From NCBI GenBank assembly GCA_002332905.1, contig DDAM01000062.1, positions 268,195 through 332,194 of the forward strand: DNA of 64,000 nt, given 5' to 3'. The translations under genes and the position numbers were made by a program. Positions 23,524 to 32,442 of the stretch are shown here, one piece after another. Origin of the DNA: Firmicutes bacterium UBA2058 (GTDB lineage Bacteria; Bacillota; Clostridia; Tissierellales; Sedimentibacteraceae). Numbering within the stretch: position 1 is the first letter of the stretch; every line of letters begins with the position of its first letter. Under the pieces are notes generated by a model that searched no databases, was not told where the DNA came from, and was given only the letters and a program-made list of their open reading frames with translations.

Positions 23524-24426
23524 ATGATAGATCCTAAATTAGAAACTCTTCTTAAGGTTTATGAAACTAATAGCTTTACTCGTGCTGCTGAACAGCTTTC
23601 GCTTACACAACCAGCAGTTAGTCAGCATATTAGACAGCTTGAAAAAGATTTGAATGTAAAGATTTTCAATAGAGTTGATAAGAGTCTAAAGCTAACCTCA
23701 GAGGGTGAAATTGTAATAAAATATGCTAAAAGAATTAAAATGCTATATGATAATATGCAGCAAAAAATACATGATGAAAAACTACATACAACAAGACTTA
23801 CTGTCGGCATAACGCACACATCCGAAAGCAACATAGTAGCAGAGGTATTGGCAAAATATTGTAACAGCCATACAGGTATACGCATAACAATTATTTCTGA
23901 TACCATAAATAATCTTTATACTAAGCTTACAAATTATGAGGTTGATTTAGCAATTGTTGAAGGTAATGTTATCAATCCAAATTTCAATTCAATACTTTTA
24001 GATACCGATTGTTTAGTTTTAGCAGTTTCAAACAACAATAAATTAGCCAAGAAAAACTATGTAACAATAAATGATTTAAGAAAAGAAAAGATGATTTTAC
24101 GATTGCCAAACTCAGGAACAAGAAATTTATTTTTGGCCCATTTAGAAAGTAATAATATGTCTATTGATGAATTCAATGTTATTATGGAAGTTGATAATAT
24201 TGCAACCATCAAGGATTTAATCAGAAGAGATTTTGGAGTATCTATATTAGCTAAAAGTGCTTGTCTTGATGAATTAAAAAAGAAAAAATTAACTGCACTT
24301 CCTGTTGAAAATTTAAGTATGATAAGAGATGTAAACATAATATATCACAATGATTTTGAACATGTTAACATATTGCAAAACATTGTCAAAATGTACAACG
24401 AGACATCAAAGCTATATAATTATTAA
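23524..24426 (+). CDS. LysR family transcriptional regulator
   Basis: 300 aa. Helix-turn-helix at residues ~15-60 (SFTRAAEQLSLTQPAVSQHI); effector domain from ~90 on (LTVGITHTSESNIVAEVLAK). GGAGG precedes the ATG. It is divergent from the cation antiporter gene, so that gene is the likely target. LrgAB/CidAB operons, which also lie nearby, have LysR regulators in other Firmicutes, but here they are 1.7 kb away with other genes between. Ligand unknown. Confidence 0.92.
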   Translation: MIDPKLETLLKVYETNSFTRAAEQLSLTQPAVSQHIRQLEKDLNVKIFNRVDKSLKLTSEGEIVIKYAKRIKMLYDNMQQKIHDEKLHTTRLTVGITHTSESNIVAEVLAKYCNSHTGIRITIISDTINNLYTKLTNYEVDLAIVEGNVINPNFNSILLDTDCLVLAVSNNNKLAKKNYVTINDLRKEKMILRLPNSGTRNLFLAHLESNNMSIDEFNVIMEVDNIATIKDLIRRDFGVSILAKSACLDELKKKKLTALPVENLSMIRDVNIIYHNDFEHVNILQNIVKMYNETSKLYNY

Positions 24427-24468
24427 AATCTAAAAAACTTATTCTGTGATTAAATTACTGAACCTCAT

Positions 24469-24566
24469 TTATATATATGGCATAATATTCGAAGAATATT
24501 TAAATGGCAAAGGTTTCAACATAGTTAAAACTATGCATAAGCTGAGACTATGGCATAATGATATAA
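24469..24566 (+). promoter_or_regulatory. Structured leader of the ferredoxin operon, candidate riboswitch or operator
   Basis: Three stems can be drawn: AATATTC-GAA-GAATATT (24484-24500), CATAGTT-AA-AACTATG (24520-24535) inside GTTTCA/TGAGAC (24513-24518 with 24543-24548), and a closing TTATAT/ATATAA (24469-24474 with 24561-24566) just before GAGGAGG. The 11-nt TATGGCATAAT occurs twice (24476-24486, 24549-24559), with ATGGCA again at 24504. It matches no riboswitch class I can recall. A repeated protein-binding site is the alternative. Confidence 0.4.
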
Positions 24567-24582
24567 TGAGGAGGACGTGAGT

Positions 24583-24777
24583 ATGAAAAAAAGAAAAGCA
24601 AATATTTTACAAAATTATTGTGTAGCTTGTGGTTGTTGCTTAAAAGCATGCCCTAAAGATGCGATTTCCATTACAAATGGAATTTATGCTGTTGTTGATA
24701 AAAATAAATGTATAGGCTGTAGACTATGTGAAAAAGCCTGTCCTGCATCTATTATAGGAATGGAGGAAATATCATGA
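24583..24777 (+). CDS. 2[4Fe-4S] ferredoxin
   Basis: 64 aa. Two cluster motifs: CVACGCCLKACP and CIGCRLCEKACP, each CxxCxxCxxxCP, so a small electron carrier with two [4Fe-4S] clusters. GAGGAGG 8 nt upstream fits the ATG at 24583; a GTG at 24577 is too close. Its stop overlaps the ATG of the next gene (ATGA), so translation is coupled to the NapH-like membrane protein. It probably passes electrons to that partner. The leader is highly structured. Confidence 0.9.
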   Translation: MKKRKANILQNYCVACGCCLKACPKDAISITNGIYAVVDKNKCIGCRLCEKACPASIIGMEEIS

Positions 24778-25346
24778 AAAAAAGCAAAAAATGGTATGCC
24801 TACTTATGGATAGCTTCCATACTATATCTTATATTAGGTTTTTTTAATATTTTGTTTGCATGGATAGGACTGTTATGCTTTTTTATACCTCTTATAATTT
24901 CAATGGTAAAGGGTAACAAAGCATATTGCAATAAATACTGCGGAAGAGGTCAGTTATTTGATATATTGGGAAACAAACTTAAATTATCAATGAAAAAGGA
25001 TTGCCCTTCATTTATAAGAAGCAAATGGTTTAGATATGGATTTTTAATTTTCTTTTTAACTATGTTTGCAAATATGTTATTTACAACATACCTTGTATTT
25101 GCAGAAGTAAAAAATTTAAGTCAATTTGTTACAATTCTTTGGACATTTAAGCTTCCTTGGCAATTTGCTTATCATGGAGCTTTGAGTGGATGGATAGCAC
25201 AATTTGCATTTGGTTTTTACAGTATAATGCTAACATCAACAATTCTTGGACTTATAACAATGATATTTTTCAAGCCAAGAACATGGTGCGTATACTGTCC
25301 TATGGGTACTATGACTCAATTAATTTGTAAGGTTAAATCTAAATAG
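24774..25346 (+). CDS. NapH/MauN-like 4Fe-4S membrane protein
   Basis: 190 aa, four to five membrane helices. Conserved cysteine motifs flank the membrane part: NKYCGRGQLFD early and WCVYCPMGTMTQL near the C-terminus, as in the NapH/RnfB-linked polyferredoxin membrane subunits (CxxxCP). It lacks the C-terminal ferredoxin domain of true NapH; the separate small ferredoxin encoded just upstream, with overlapping start, probably fills that part. Likely a membrane electron-transfer module; the redox partner is unknown. A strong terminator follows. Confidence 0.8.
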   Translation: MKKSKKWYAYLWIASILYLILGFFNILFAWIGLLCFFIPLIISMVKGNKAYCNKYCGRGQLFDILGNKLKLSMKKDCPSFIRSKWFRYGFLIFFLTMFANMLFTTYLVFAEVKNLSQFVTILWTFKLPWQFAYHGALSGWIAQFAFGFYSIMLTSTILGLITMIFFKPRTWCVYCPMGTMTQLICKVKSK

Positions 25347-25351
25347 CAAGA

Positions 25352-25391
25352 AATAAGAATTTAGCAAACTAAATAGCTAAATTCTTATTTT
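25352..25391 (+). terminator. Terminator of the ferredoxin operon
   Basis: AAATAAGAATTTAGC..GCTAAATTCTTATTT then TAAAA. The stem core TAAGAATTTAG is also used by the terminator at 28671-28707. Confidence 0.85.
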
Positions 25392-25442
25392 AAAACATAT
25401 TCGTAAATTTAACGCCTTGCATAAATAAACTTTATACTTATA

Positions 25443-26135
25443 CTATAAAAACATTGCAAATATTGATGCAAATACTACTGTTAACAATCCAGCTACTGCA
25501 ATTGATAGACTGCTCATAGCACCTTCAACTTCCCCCATCTCCAAAGCCTTTGAAGTTCCAATAGCATGAGACGATGTTCCGATAGCTAGTCCAACTGCTA
25601 TAGGTTCTTTTATTTTGAATAACTTGCATATTGATGTTGCTATAGCATTGCCTAAATTTCCTGTCAGCACAATAGCAGCTACTGTTATTGTAGGTATACC
25701 TCCAAGCTCTTGTGATATATCTATGCCTATTGCCGTAGTTATTGATTTTGGAAGTAGTGTAATATATTCTACATGTGACAATCCAAACAAAAACGAAAGC
25801 ACAAGTATACTTCCTAAGCTTGCTATTACACCTGAAGTTATACCAATTATAACTGCTTTTAAATTTTTCTTTAAAAGCTCAAGCTGTTTATATAATGGTA
25901 CGGATAAACATACGGTTGCCGGTGTCAGTAAATAGCTTAAATACTTTGCGCTTGAATTATAAATCTCATAATCTATATCAAAAACAATCAAAATTATAAT
26001 GACAAAGATAATTGTTAGCAAAAGTGGATTTAGAAATTCATTCTTTGTTTTATTTCTAATCTTAGTGCTAATAAAATATATAAAAATACTAATAGATATA
26101 CCAAAATATGCTGAATCACATATTATTTCTTTCAC
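25443..26135 (-). CDS. lrgB: LrgB/CidB family membrane protein
   Basis: 230 aa, six to eight membrane segments. Family signatures include LPKSITTAIGIDISQELGGI and GTSSHAIGTSKALEMGEVEG, diagnostic of LrgB/CidB/YohK. Members act with LrgA in murein hydrolase control and in pyruvate or glycolate movement. Start GTG with GAGGAG 9 nt upstream. Second gene of the lrgAB pair; 90 nt separate it from lrgA, with a CACAAATT/AATTTGTG hairpin in the gap. Confidence 0.9.
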   Translation of the reverse strand: MKEIICDSAYFGISISIFIYFISTKIRNKTKNEFLNPLLLTIIFVIIILIVFDIDYEIYNSSAKYLSYLLTPATVCLSVPLYKQLELLKKNLKAVIIGITSGVIASLGSILVLSFLFGLSHVEYITLLPKSITTAIGIDISQELGGIPTITVAAIVLTGNLGNAIATSICKLFKIKEPIAVGLAIGTSSHAIGTSKALEMGEVEGAMSSLSIAVAGLLTVVFASIFAMFL

Positions 26136-26225
26136 TTTGCTTTCTCCTCTCGTTTTTATCCCTATGCTCTAAGTACACAAATTGTCATAAAAAATTTGTG
26201 CATGGTGTCGCGATTTATTTTGTTA

Positions 26226-26582
26226 TTATTTATACTTTCTTTGCCGCTTGATAATAAATTCTGCGGTTTTTCCAGTAGCTACCATAACTATAATAGTTGA
26301 TACAATAACTATGACAACAATAGGTATCAATATAGCTTTTACCTCACTCCATACAGTTATTAAGCTTACTGCTGCAGGTATAAACATAAGAGGCATTATC
26401 TGCAACAAAAAATCAGCAGTTTTCTCTATTTTTTCTAGCTTTATTATTTTAAAGCTTAAGCATAAAAGCATAATCACTAAGCCATATATGCTTGCAGGTA
26501 TAGGTAGTGGAATTACACTATTTAAAACCTCACCAACAAAACAAACAATCAATATTATGCAAAATTGAAATATATAAGTCAT
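26226..26582 (-). CDS. lrgA: LrgA/CidA family holin-like protein
   Basis: 118 aa, four membrane segments, with the LrgA pattern (FVGEVLNSVIPLPIPASIYG; FLLQIMPLMFIPAAVSLI). The start is placed at the ATG at 26580-26582 because TGAGG lies 6 nt upstream; the longer frame has no ribosome binding site. It forms an operon with lrgB on the same strand. LrgA-type proteins modulate autolysis or export small acids with LrgB. Confidence 0.9.
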   Translation of the reverse strand: MTYIFQFCIILIVCFVGEVLNSVIPLPIPASIYGLVIMLLCLSFKIIKLEKIEKTADFLLQIMPLMFIPAAVSLITVWSEVKAILIPIVVIVIVSTIIVMVATGKTAEFIIKRQRKYK

Positions 26583-26685
26583 ATAAACCTCACAAATAAT
26601 TAATAATGATATTATTTTACCACACAAAATACTCATTATCTAGGCATATAACTGAATTTTTTATATAAAATATTCATAATACTAC

Positions 26686-26720
26686 TTGACACATTATACT
26701 ATGCATTGTATAGTATAATG
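26686..26720 (+). promoter_or_regulatory. PadR operon promoter with overlapping palindromic operator
   Basis: TTGACA (26686-26691), 17 nt, TATAGT (26709-26714). The inverted repeat CATTATACTAT / ATAGTATAATG (26692-26702 and 26710-26720, 7-nt centre) covers the spacer and -10. Perfect 11-bp arms over the promoter of a PadR gene suggest autorepression. Confidence 0.7.
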
Positions 26721-26736
26721 TATAAGGAGGTGTATT

Positions 26737-27054
26737 ATGGATTCTCAATTAAAGAAGGGATTGCTTGAAATTTGTGTTTTAGTTGTGTTAAAGAAAAATG
26801 ATTCCTATGGATATCAAATAATAAAGGACATTTCCAGTTATATAGAATTATCTGAATCTACGTTATATCCGATATTAAAAAGATTAGAATCCAGTGATTG
26901 TTTAACTACATACTCTGTAGAGCATAATAGCAGGTTGCGTAAATACTACAAAATAACTGAACTGGGTGAAAAGCGTATAAAGGATTTCTTAGAGGAATGG
27001 AAAGAGGTTACAAAAATTTATCAATTTATAAAAGGAGCTGAACAAGGTGAATAA
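26737..27054 (+). CDS. PadR family transcriptional regulator
   Basis: 105 aa winged helix: LEICVLVVLKKNDSYGYQII, then SESTLYPILKRLES and RKYYKITELGEKRI are PadR hallmarks. AAGGAGGTG precedes the ATG. First gene of a three-gene operon with DUF1700 and DUF4097 proteins, a common Firmicute set in which PadR represses its own operon. Its promoter carries a palindrome that fits an operator. The inducing signal is probably envelope stress or a membrane-active compound, from what is known of similar operons. Confidence 0.93.
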   Translation: MDSQLKKGLLEICVLVVLKKNDSYGYQIIKDISSYIELSESTLYPILKRLESSDCLTTYSVEHNSRLRKYYKITELGEKRIKDFLEEWKEVTKIYQFIKGAEQGE

Positions 27055-27646
27055 GGAACAATTTTTTAACGAATTAAACAAACTGCTAAAAGCTTTGCCT
27101 GAAAAAGAGCGAAATAAAGCAAATACTTATTATAATGAACTAATAAATGATCATATAGAAGATGGTATGGCAGAAGAGATAGCAATTGAAAAGCTTGGAG
27201 ACATACAGTCTATTGCCGATGAAATCTTATCAGATAACGGAATAAACACAGATAATGGAATAAAAACAAATAAAGGCTCATCTGTTGGCTCAAATATTTT
27301 AATAGGTACCTTGCTTGTTTTAGGTTTTCCGTTATGGGGAAGTCTTTTGTTAGCTGGCGCTTTATTATTACTGTCATTTTATATTATTTTATTTTGTCCG
27401 ATAATTTTATTCGGATCAATTGCTATAGCTTTTTTAGCATCTTCAATTCTATGTACTGTTACAGCATTATTTATATTTTTAGAAAATATACCCTATGGCA
27501 TATTTCAATTGGGGGCAGGAATAATTGTCTTTGGTTTGTCAATTATTTTCGGATGGCTATTAGTATCTACAACAAAAAGCATTTTCAAATTATATTCTCT
27601 TACTTGGAAAAAAGTATTAGCATTATTTAAGAAAAGAGGTGCATAG
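27047..27646 (+). CDS. DUF1700 (HAAS-type) membrane protein
   Basis: 199 aa. N-terminal ~65 residues are the helical HAAS/DUF1700 domain (NKEQFFNELNKLLKALPEKE; GMAEEIAIEKLGDIQSIADE), followed by four hydrophobic segments. Starts with GTG at 27047, overlapping the padR stop by 8 nt, with GGAG 10 nt upstream. Such proteins sit between PadR and DUF4097 genes and are thought to sense or relay membrane state. Exact function unknown. Confidence 0.88.
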   Translation: MNKEQFFNELNKLLKALPEKERNKANTYYNELINDHIEDGMAEEIAIEKLGDIQSIADEILSDNGINTDNGIKTNKGSSVGSNILIGTLLVLGFPLWGSLLLAGALLLLSFYIILFCPIILFGSIAIAFLASSILCTVTALFIFLENIPYGIFQLGAGIIVFGLSIIFGWLLVSTTKSIFKLYSLTWKKVLALFKKRGA

Positions 27647-27649
27647 TTA

Positions 27650-28678
27650 ATGATAAATAAATTTATAAAATATAAGAAAAAGTTATTAATTTTTGCAGGA
27701 ATTTTAATTGTAATAGGATTTGTAATTTTACTTACAGGCTTTGGAATGTTAGGTTTTGACATAAACAAACTATCTCCAAACTATGACGAATATACTCAAA
27801 CTGAGGAATATTATGAAATTGCTAAAAATAAGCCTTTAGACTTATCAATTGATACTGATTCAGCTGATGTTTATATAAAGCCTTCTGAAGATGATAATAT
27901 TAAATTGTTTTTTTCACCTGAATATTTTAGTGTGGAATTAAACACTAATTCAGCGTCTAATGATTCTTTGATTATATCAAGAAATGAAAATTACAGATCA
28001 AATAGAAAGTGGTATTATCTAATTAATGTCTATACAAATTCTTATGATAAAATAACAATTGAAGTACCAAAAAAACTTTTAGGTGATTTATCAGTTAAGC
28101 TAAAATACGGCACGCTAAATATAAGCGAAATCAGCAACATAAACAACTTATTCATTGACAACAATAGTACCGATATTGATTTAAACAATTTACAAATATT
28201 AAAAAACGCTGATATTTCTTCTGATTACGGCAACATTTCAATTTCTAACAGCAATATTGACGGAAAATGCTCAATTGAAGAAAAAAGCGGTAATTTGCAT
28301 TTAAATAATAACTATATATGCAACTCTGAAATATTGCTAAAATATGGTGACAGCAAGCTGGTGAAAACAACTGGAAACTCTTTATATATTAAAGCATCAA
28401 GCGGAAATGTTAATCTAAATGACGTTATGATGAAAGCCTCAGTAAGCATAGATACTACATATGGTGATATATTCTTAAATTATGTTGATTCTTCTTTAAT
28501 TGAACTGACAGCAAAATCTGGAAATATCAAAGGAAATATTAACGATTCTGAAGAAGCTTATAAAATAAGTGCATTTTCAAAATCCGGAAACAGTAATTTA
28601 CATTCAAAGCACACAGGCGATAAAGAACTTAAAGTAGAATGTAACTATGGAGATATAAATATAAAATTTAAAGAATAA
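27650..28678 (+). CDS. DUF4097 beta-repeat protein
   Basis: 342 aa. One membrane helix near residues 12-32, then an extracellular right-handed beta-solenoid of short repeats with alternating 'SGNxxL' and 'YGDIxL' turns (SSDYGNISISNS, EEKSGNLHLNN, ASSGNVNLNDV, TTYGDIFLNY, AKSGNIKGNI). This is typical of DUF4097/LiaG-like proteins. AGAGGTG precedes the ATG. Last gene of the padR operon. LiaG-like proteins belong to cell-envelope stress responses; the role here is inferred from that. Confidence 0.88.
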   Translation: MINKFIKYKKKLLIFAGILIVIGFVILLTGFGMLGFDINKLSPNYDEYTQTEEYYEIAKNKPLDLSIDTDSADVYIKPSEDDNIKLFFSPEYFSVELNTNSASNDSLIISRNENYRSNRKWYYLINVYTNSYDKITIEVPKKLLGDLSVKLKYGTLNISEISNINNLFIDNNSTDIDLNNLQILKNADISSDYGNISISNSNIDGKCSIEEKSGNLHLNNNYICNSEILLKYGDSKLVKTTGNSLYIKASSGNVNLNDVMMKASVSIDTTYGDIFLNYVDSSLIELTAKSGNIKGNINDSEEAYKISAFSKSGNSNLHSKHTGDKELKVECNYGDINIKFKE

Positions 28679-28707
28679 GAATTTAGCTAGACTAAATTCT
28701 TATTCTT
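28671..28707. terminator. Bidirectional terminator of the padR operon and yibE-like gene
   Basis: AAGAATAAGAATTTAG-CTAGA-CTAAATTCTTATTCTT, a 16-bp perfect stem, overlapping the ends of both convergent genes. Confidence 0.85.
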
Positions 28708-29820
28708 ACCTAGTAGCAATCCTGAGGTAATAGCTGTAAATGGTGCTACTGTTACAAGTCCAAAGCTTCCAATAATAGTGTGTAATATCTCTGAGGATAC
28801 ATAATTTAAATTAAATATATTTATAAGCGGTGTTCCCTGCGCCATAAAAACCATTATTAATCCAATATAACCACCAGAATAAGCAAGCAATAATGTTGTT
28901 GTCATAGTTCCCATAACATTTCGACCAACGTTTAAACCTGATTTTATAGCTTCAAGCTTTGTGATATCCGGTTTCTTTTCTACTACCTCGCTAACAGCTG
29001 ATGTTATATCAACTGCTAAATCCATAACAGCTCCCGATGAGGCTATAAAAATACTTGCAATAAATATATTAGTAAGGCTTAAATTAGCAAATCCAGCATA
29101 TAAAAGTGATTCAGAATATGGTATCACTGCTCCGTGTATTTTAAACTTACCTACAAAGAATATAGACATTAGACAAGTAACCAATAATCCTAATAATGCT
29201 CCCAAGATTGAAGCCAAGGATTTTTTGTCTATTCCAAACACAAGCCCTATTATCGCTGTAGTTAATATTACTGAAATCACCAATCCAATGGCTATAGGGT
29301 TGAAGCCTTTCAAAAATAACGGTATCATAATCTTCCATATAGCCAATATCGTAAATATAAAGGAAAAAATTGCTTTAAGTCCAACAAAGCCCGCAAATAC
29401 TACTAGAAACAATATAAATATTATAACTAAAACTACTTCATAATTTATCCTATAATGATCTACTAATGTGATGACTTTTATTTCATCACCCTCATAGTCC
29501 AATGTGGCTAATGCCTTATCTCCGGGATTAAATATTTTATCCTTTTCTAAAGAGCCCGATAGTACATTGGTTGCTTCAAATACTTGATTTTTAAATTTAC
29601 CCTTTAAAATCTCCACCTTGCATAGCTGTTCTCCGTTTCTTATAAGTCCCGTATCAATTATATAGGTTTCATCTGTTGAAATAATCTTTACTGGAATTCT
29701 TTCTGAATTAGGATATATTTTTTCTTTGAATGTAGACGGGATTAATATTAAAATACAAATGGCTATCAAAATAACCGCAAGTGGAGCTAAATCTTTTTTA
29801 TAATCTCTTATTATATACAT
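28687..29820 (-). CDS. YibE/F family membrane protein
   Basis: 377 aa. One N-terminal membrane helix, an extracytoplasmic beta domain (residues ~35-125), then seven or so membrane helices. Typical YibE/F sequence: VSVILTTAIIGLVFGIDKKS, SSGAVMDLAVDITSAVSEV, GRNVMGTMTTTLLLAYSGGY. Proposed transporter or channel; function not established in the family. AGGAGG precedes the ATG. It lies 65 nt downstream of the alkaline phosphatase gene on the same strand, with a perfect 16-bp hairpin just before its ribosome binding site. Confidence 0.88.
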   Translation of the reverse strand: MYIIRDYKKDLAPLAVILIAICILILIPSTFKEKIYPNSERIPVKIISTDETYIIDTGLIRNGEQLCKVEILKGKFKNQVFEATNVLSGSLEKDKIFNPGDKALATLDYEGDEIKVITLVDHYRINYEVVLVIIFILFLVVFAGFVGLKAIFSFIFTILAIWKIMIPLFLKGFNPIAIGLVISVILTTAIIGLVFGIDKKSLASILGALLGLLVTCLMSIFFVGKFKIHGAVIPYSESLLYAGFANLSLTNIFIASIFIASSGAVMDLAVDITSAVSEVVEKKPDITKLEAIKSGLNVGRNVMGTMTTTLLLAYSGGYIGLIMVFMAQGTPLINIFNLNYVSSEILHTIIGSFGLVTVAPFTAITSGLLLGKNKNLV

Positions 29821-29835
29821 AATAACCTCCTATGC

Positions 29836-29873
29836 TCAAAATACACTCTGAACATAGTCAGAGTGTATTTTGA
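29836..29873 (-). other. Perfect 16-bp hairpin directly before a ribosome binding site
   Basis: TCAAAATACACTCTGA and its complement with a 6-nt loop, between the phoA stop and the AGGAGG of the yibE-like gene (4 nt away). Without a clean T-run it is a poor terminator; it resembles in position the composite elements elsewhere in the window. Confidence 0.6.
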
Positions 29874-29885
29874 AGTATCCTGAAT

Positions 29886-31454
29886 TTATTTTACTTTTGT
29901 TATGGCCTTTAGCATATTAAACACATCTGTATTATCATAATATCCGTTAAATAATTCCTTCCCTTGACCTTTTGCAAATAGTGGTACCGGCAATCCTGTA
30001 TGAGAATATGAGCTAAATGAAATTCCTGACTTATTGTTAAGAACATGCGTTAATGTAACTGAAAATGGCTCATAAGTTCCGTACAGTACATATTCTTCTT
30101 GATTAAGTGTAATTTTTTCGCTTTTCATACTTAAGTAATATGCGTTTTTCAAGCTTTCTAATTCATAATCTGTAAGTACCATTCCAGGCTTATTTTTAGC
30201 GTCAATATCACTTGCTGTAATTAATCCAAAGTATTTTTTTGCATCTTTTAATGCTTCAGCAAATATTATATTATTTGCCTTATAGTTTTTTATAAGCTTA
30301 TCAAATTCTGTATATGATATTTTTTGATTTGATAATTTTTCTAAATATGTGTTGTAGTTTGTACCAGCAAAGCCTATTGTTAATCCACCTGTTTCGTGGT
30401 CTCCTGTTACGATAATTAATGTATCATCAGGATATTGGTTATAAAAATCAACTGCAACCTTTATGGCATCATCAAACGCTATAGTATCTTGTATAGTAGA
30501 GGCTGCATCATTAGCATGACAAGCCCAGTCGATCTTTCCGCCCTCTACCATCATGAAAAATCCTTTACTGTTTTTAGATAACATTTCTATACCTTTTTTT
30601 GTGTAATCAGCCAAAGTTAATTCACTTTCTTTTCTGTCAAGATTATATTTTAATGCTCCTGTGCCATCTTCCAATTCGCTGTTTGGAGCAGTAACTATTA
30701 CTTTTCCTGAATTATATGTTAATGCATTAAACTCTTGTTTTGTATCTGCAACTGTATATCCATTTTTTTGAGCTAATGCAGTTATTTTTTCTTTTCCTTG
30801 CTCTTTTACTTCTTTTGATGAGTCAGATAAAAATGCTCCACCTGCAAAATAATCAAATCCGCTTTTTATTAAATCAAGTCCTATATTATAATATTGGCTT
30901 CTGGATGGTACATGTGAATAATATGCAGCTGGAGTTGCGTGATCGATATTGACAGATGTTACTATACCTACCTTATATCCTAACTGTTTTTTAAGCTTTT
31001 CTGTTATAGTTTCATAGGATACTTTTTTTGTTTCATCCATATTAATTACACTGCTTAAAGTTTTCTTACCTGTAGATAGTGAAGTTGCAGTAGAAGCAGA
31101 ATCCGGACATAATGATGTTGAATCATATGTTGTTACACTACCCACAACGGGAAAATTAGTGAATAAAAGATTTTTAGGTTCAAGGTAATTTCCGTTTGCT
31201 GGATCAATTTTACCATTTTCTAAAACACCTTTATAATAATTTGTTGCTTGGACTTGAGGGTAACTCATACCATCTCCAATAAACATGAATATGTATTTAG
31301 GGGTTCTTCCTGAATATGTGTATCCTTCTGTACCTGCCAAAACCTCTCGTGATAGAATATCACCATTTAAAAAGCCAGAGCCTAGAAAAAATGTACCTAG
31401 TGCAATTGTTACAGCTAAAACACCACATAATATTTTTTTTATTGTTTTTTTCAT
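29886..31454 (-). CDS. phoA: Alkaline phosphatase, exported
   Basis: 522 aa. Signal peptide in residues 1-28. PhoA-family active site: FMFIGDGMSYPQ (metal Asp), LCPDSASTATSLSTGKKT (nucleophile Ser after Asp), GDHETGG (metal ligands) and a late SYSHTGLPVPLFAKG with the final His. It hydrolyses phosphate monoesters outside the membrane. AAGGAGAG precedes the ATG. About 70-80 residues longer than E. coli PhoA, with inserts near residues 370-470. Probably followed in the same transcript by the yibE-like gene. A Pho box was not searched for in detail. Confidence 0.93.
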   Translation of the reverse strand: MKKTIKKILCGVLAVTIALGTFFLGSGFLNGDILSREVLAGTEGYTYSGRTPKYIFMFIGDGMSYPQVQATNYYKGVLENGKIDPANGNYLEPKNLLFTNFPVVGSVTTYDSTSLCPDSASTATSLSTGKKTLSSVINMDETKKVSYETITEKLKKQLGYKVGIVTSVNIDHATPAAYYSHVPSRSQYYNIGLDLIKSGFDYFAGGAFLSDSSKEVKEQGKEKITALAQKNGYTVADTKQEFNALTYNSGKVIVTAPNSELEDGTGALKYNLDRKESELTLADYTKKGIEMLSKNSKGFFMMVEGGKIDWACHANDAASTIQDTIAFDDAIKVAVDFYNQYPDDTLIIVTGDHETGGLTIGFAGTNYNTYLEKLSNQKISYTEFDKLIKNYKANNIIFAEALKDAKKYFGLITASDIDAKNKPGMVLTDYELESLKNAYYLSMKSEKITLNQEEYVLYGTYEPFSVTLTHVLNNKSGISFSSYSHTGLPVPLFAKGQGKELFNGYYDNTDVFNMLKAITKVK

Positions 31455-31660
31455 TCTTCTCTCCTTATTTTATTATTTGTTGTCATAAATATATCATTAA
31501 TCAAATCTATGTTTGTTTAGATAAAGAAAAGATTGTGCTAAGTTCTCGTTAAATTTATCTAAATTTATCGATTTTATTAGAATGATAATATTTGATTTTA
31601 TAAAATAGTATTGTTAACATTTATATATCTGTTATGGAGGGAGCGGTTTAAAGTACAATT

Positions 31661-32314
31661 ATGAAAAAATTATTTGCTATAGCACTCATATTAGTTGGGT
31701 TAGGCTTATTATTATATACTCCCTTACAGGAGTTATATTCAAAATATGTTGAAAACAAACTTATCAAAATGTATGAAGACACTTATTTAGAAATATCCGA
31801 ACCAGAGAAGCAGGATATATCAAGTTTTTATAAATATTATGAAGATCTTCAATTAGAAGCTAAGAATGAAAACAATAAGGACGAAATTAATAAAAATATT
31901 GAAGACAGTTTTGAAAACACGGATATAATCGGGATAATAACTATAGAAAAAATAAATTTAAAGCTCCCTATAAAAAACAATTTCATTGAAACTGAAATAA
32001 AATCTAGCGTTGGTCATTTAGATAGCACAGCATATCCTGGTGAATTCGGAAACTGTGTCATAGCCGGTCATAGATGCTACACAAAGGGGAAGCTATTTAA
32101 CAGACTAGATGAATTAGCAATTGGCGATTTTATATATATTAATTACAATTCAAAAGAATATAAATATAAAGTTGTTAATATTCAAGTTGTCGAACCAACA
32201 GATAATTCAGTTCTTAATGCTGAAAACAATGAAATTGCTCTTACTCTAATTACTTGCCATCCATATAAAGTTAATACACACCGATTAATAATTAAAGCAG
32301 TTATAGATAAATGA
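31661..32314 (+). CDS. Sortase (class D-like)
   Basis: 217 aa. N-terminal membrane helix (residues 3-24), catalytic domain from ~90 on. Catalytic His in CVIAGHRC, Cys in TLITCHPY, Arg in NTHRLI. The start MKKLFAIALILVGLGLLLYT and TLITCHP fit class D sortases of Clostridia and Bacillus. It would join LPxTG-type proteins to the wall; a candidate substrate with LPNTG is encoded at 36426-37292. The only Shine-Dalgarno-like sequence (GGAGGG) is about 18 nt upstream, far for good translation, and no other in-frame start exists after the preceding stop. Confidence 0.88.
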   Translation: MKKLFAIALILVGLGLLLYTPLQELYSKYVENKLIKMYEDTYLEISEPEKQDISSFYKYYEDLQLEAKNENNKDEINKNIEDSFENTDIIGIITIEKINLKLPIKNNFIETEIKSSVGHLDSTAYPGEFGNCVIAGHRCYTKGKLFNRLDELAIGDFIYINYNSKEYKYKVVNIQVVEPTDNSVLNAENNEIALTLITCHPYKVNTHRLIIKAVIDK

Positions 32315-32377
32315 TGTATTGTGTTTATATTTGACGCATTATGTATTTTATAGCTATTATTTGTTTAACGTTTCTAT

Positions 32378-32407
32378 TTGAATATTGGTATATAGTTTTG
32401 CTATACT
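32378..32407 (+). promoter_or_regulatory. Candidate promoter of the LuxR-signal peptidase genes
   Basis: TTGAAT (32378-32383), 18 nt, TATACT (32402-32407). Transcription would start near 32414, leaving a ~125-nt leader that contains the attenuator at 32443-32504. Confidence 0.5.
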
Positions 32408-32442
32408 ATGATTTACAAGAGCTATGAAGTATAACTTTATTT

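Noticed and set aside
28961..29443. 160-codon plus-strand open frame inside the YibE/F gene
   Set aside because: Antisense shadow of a certain membrane-protein gene with no start signals.
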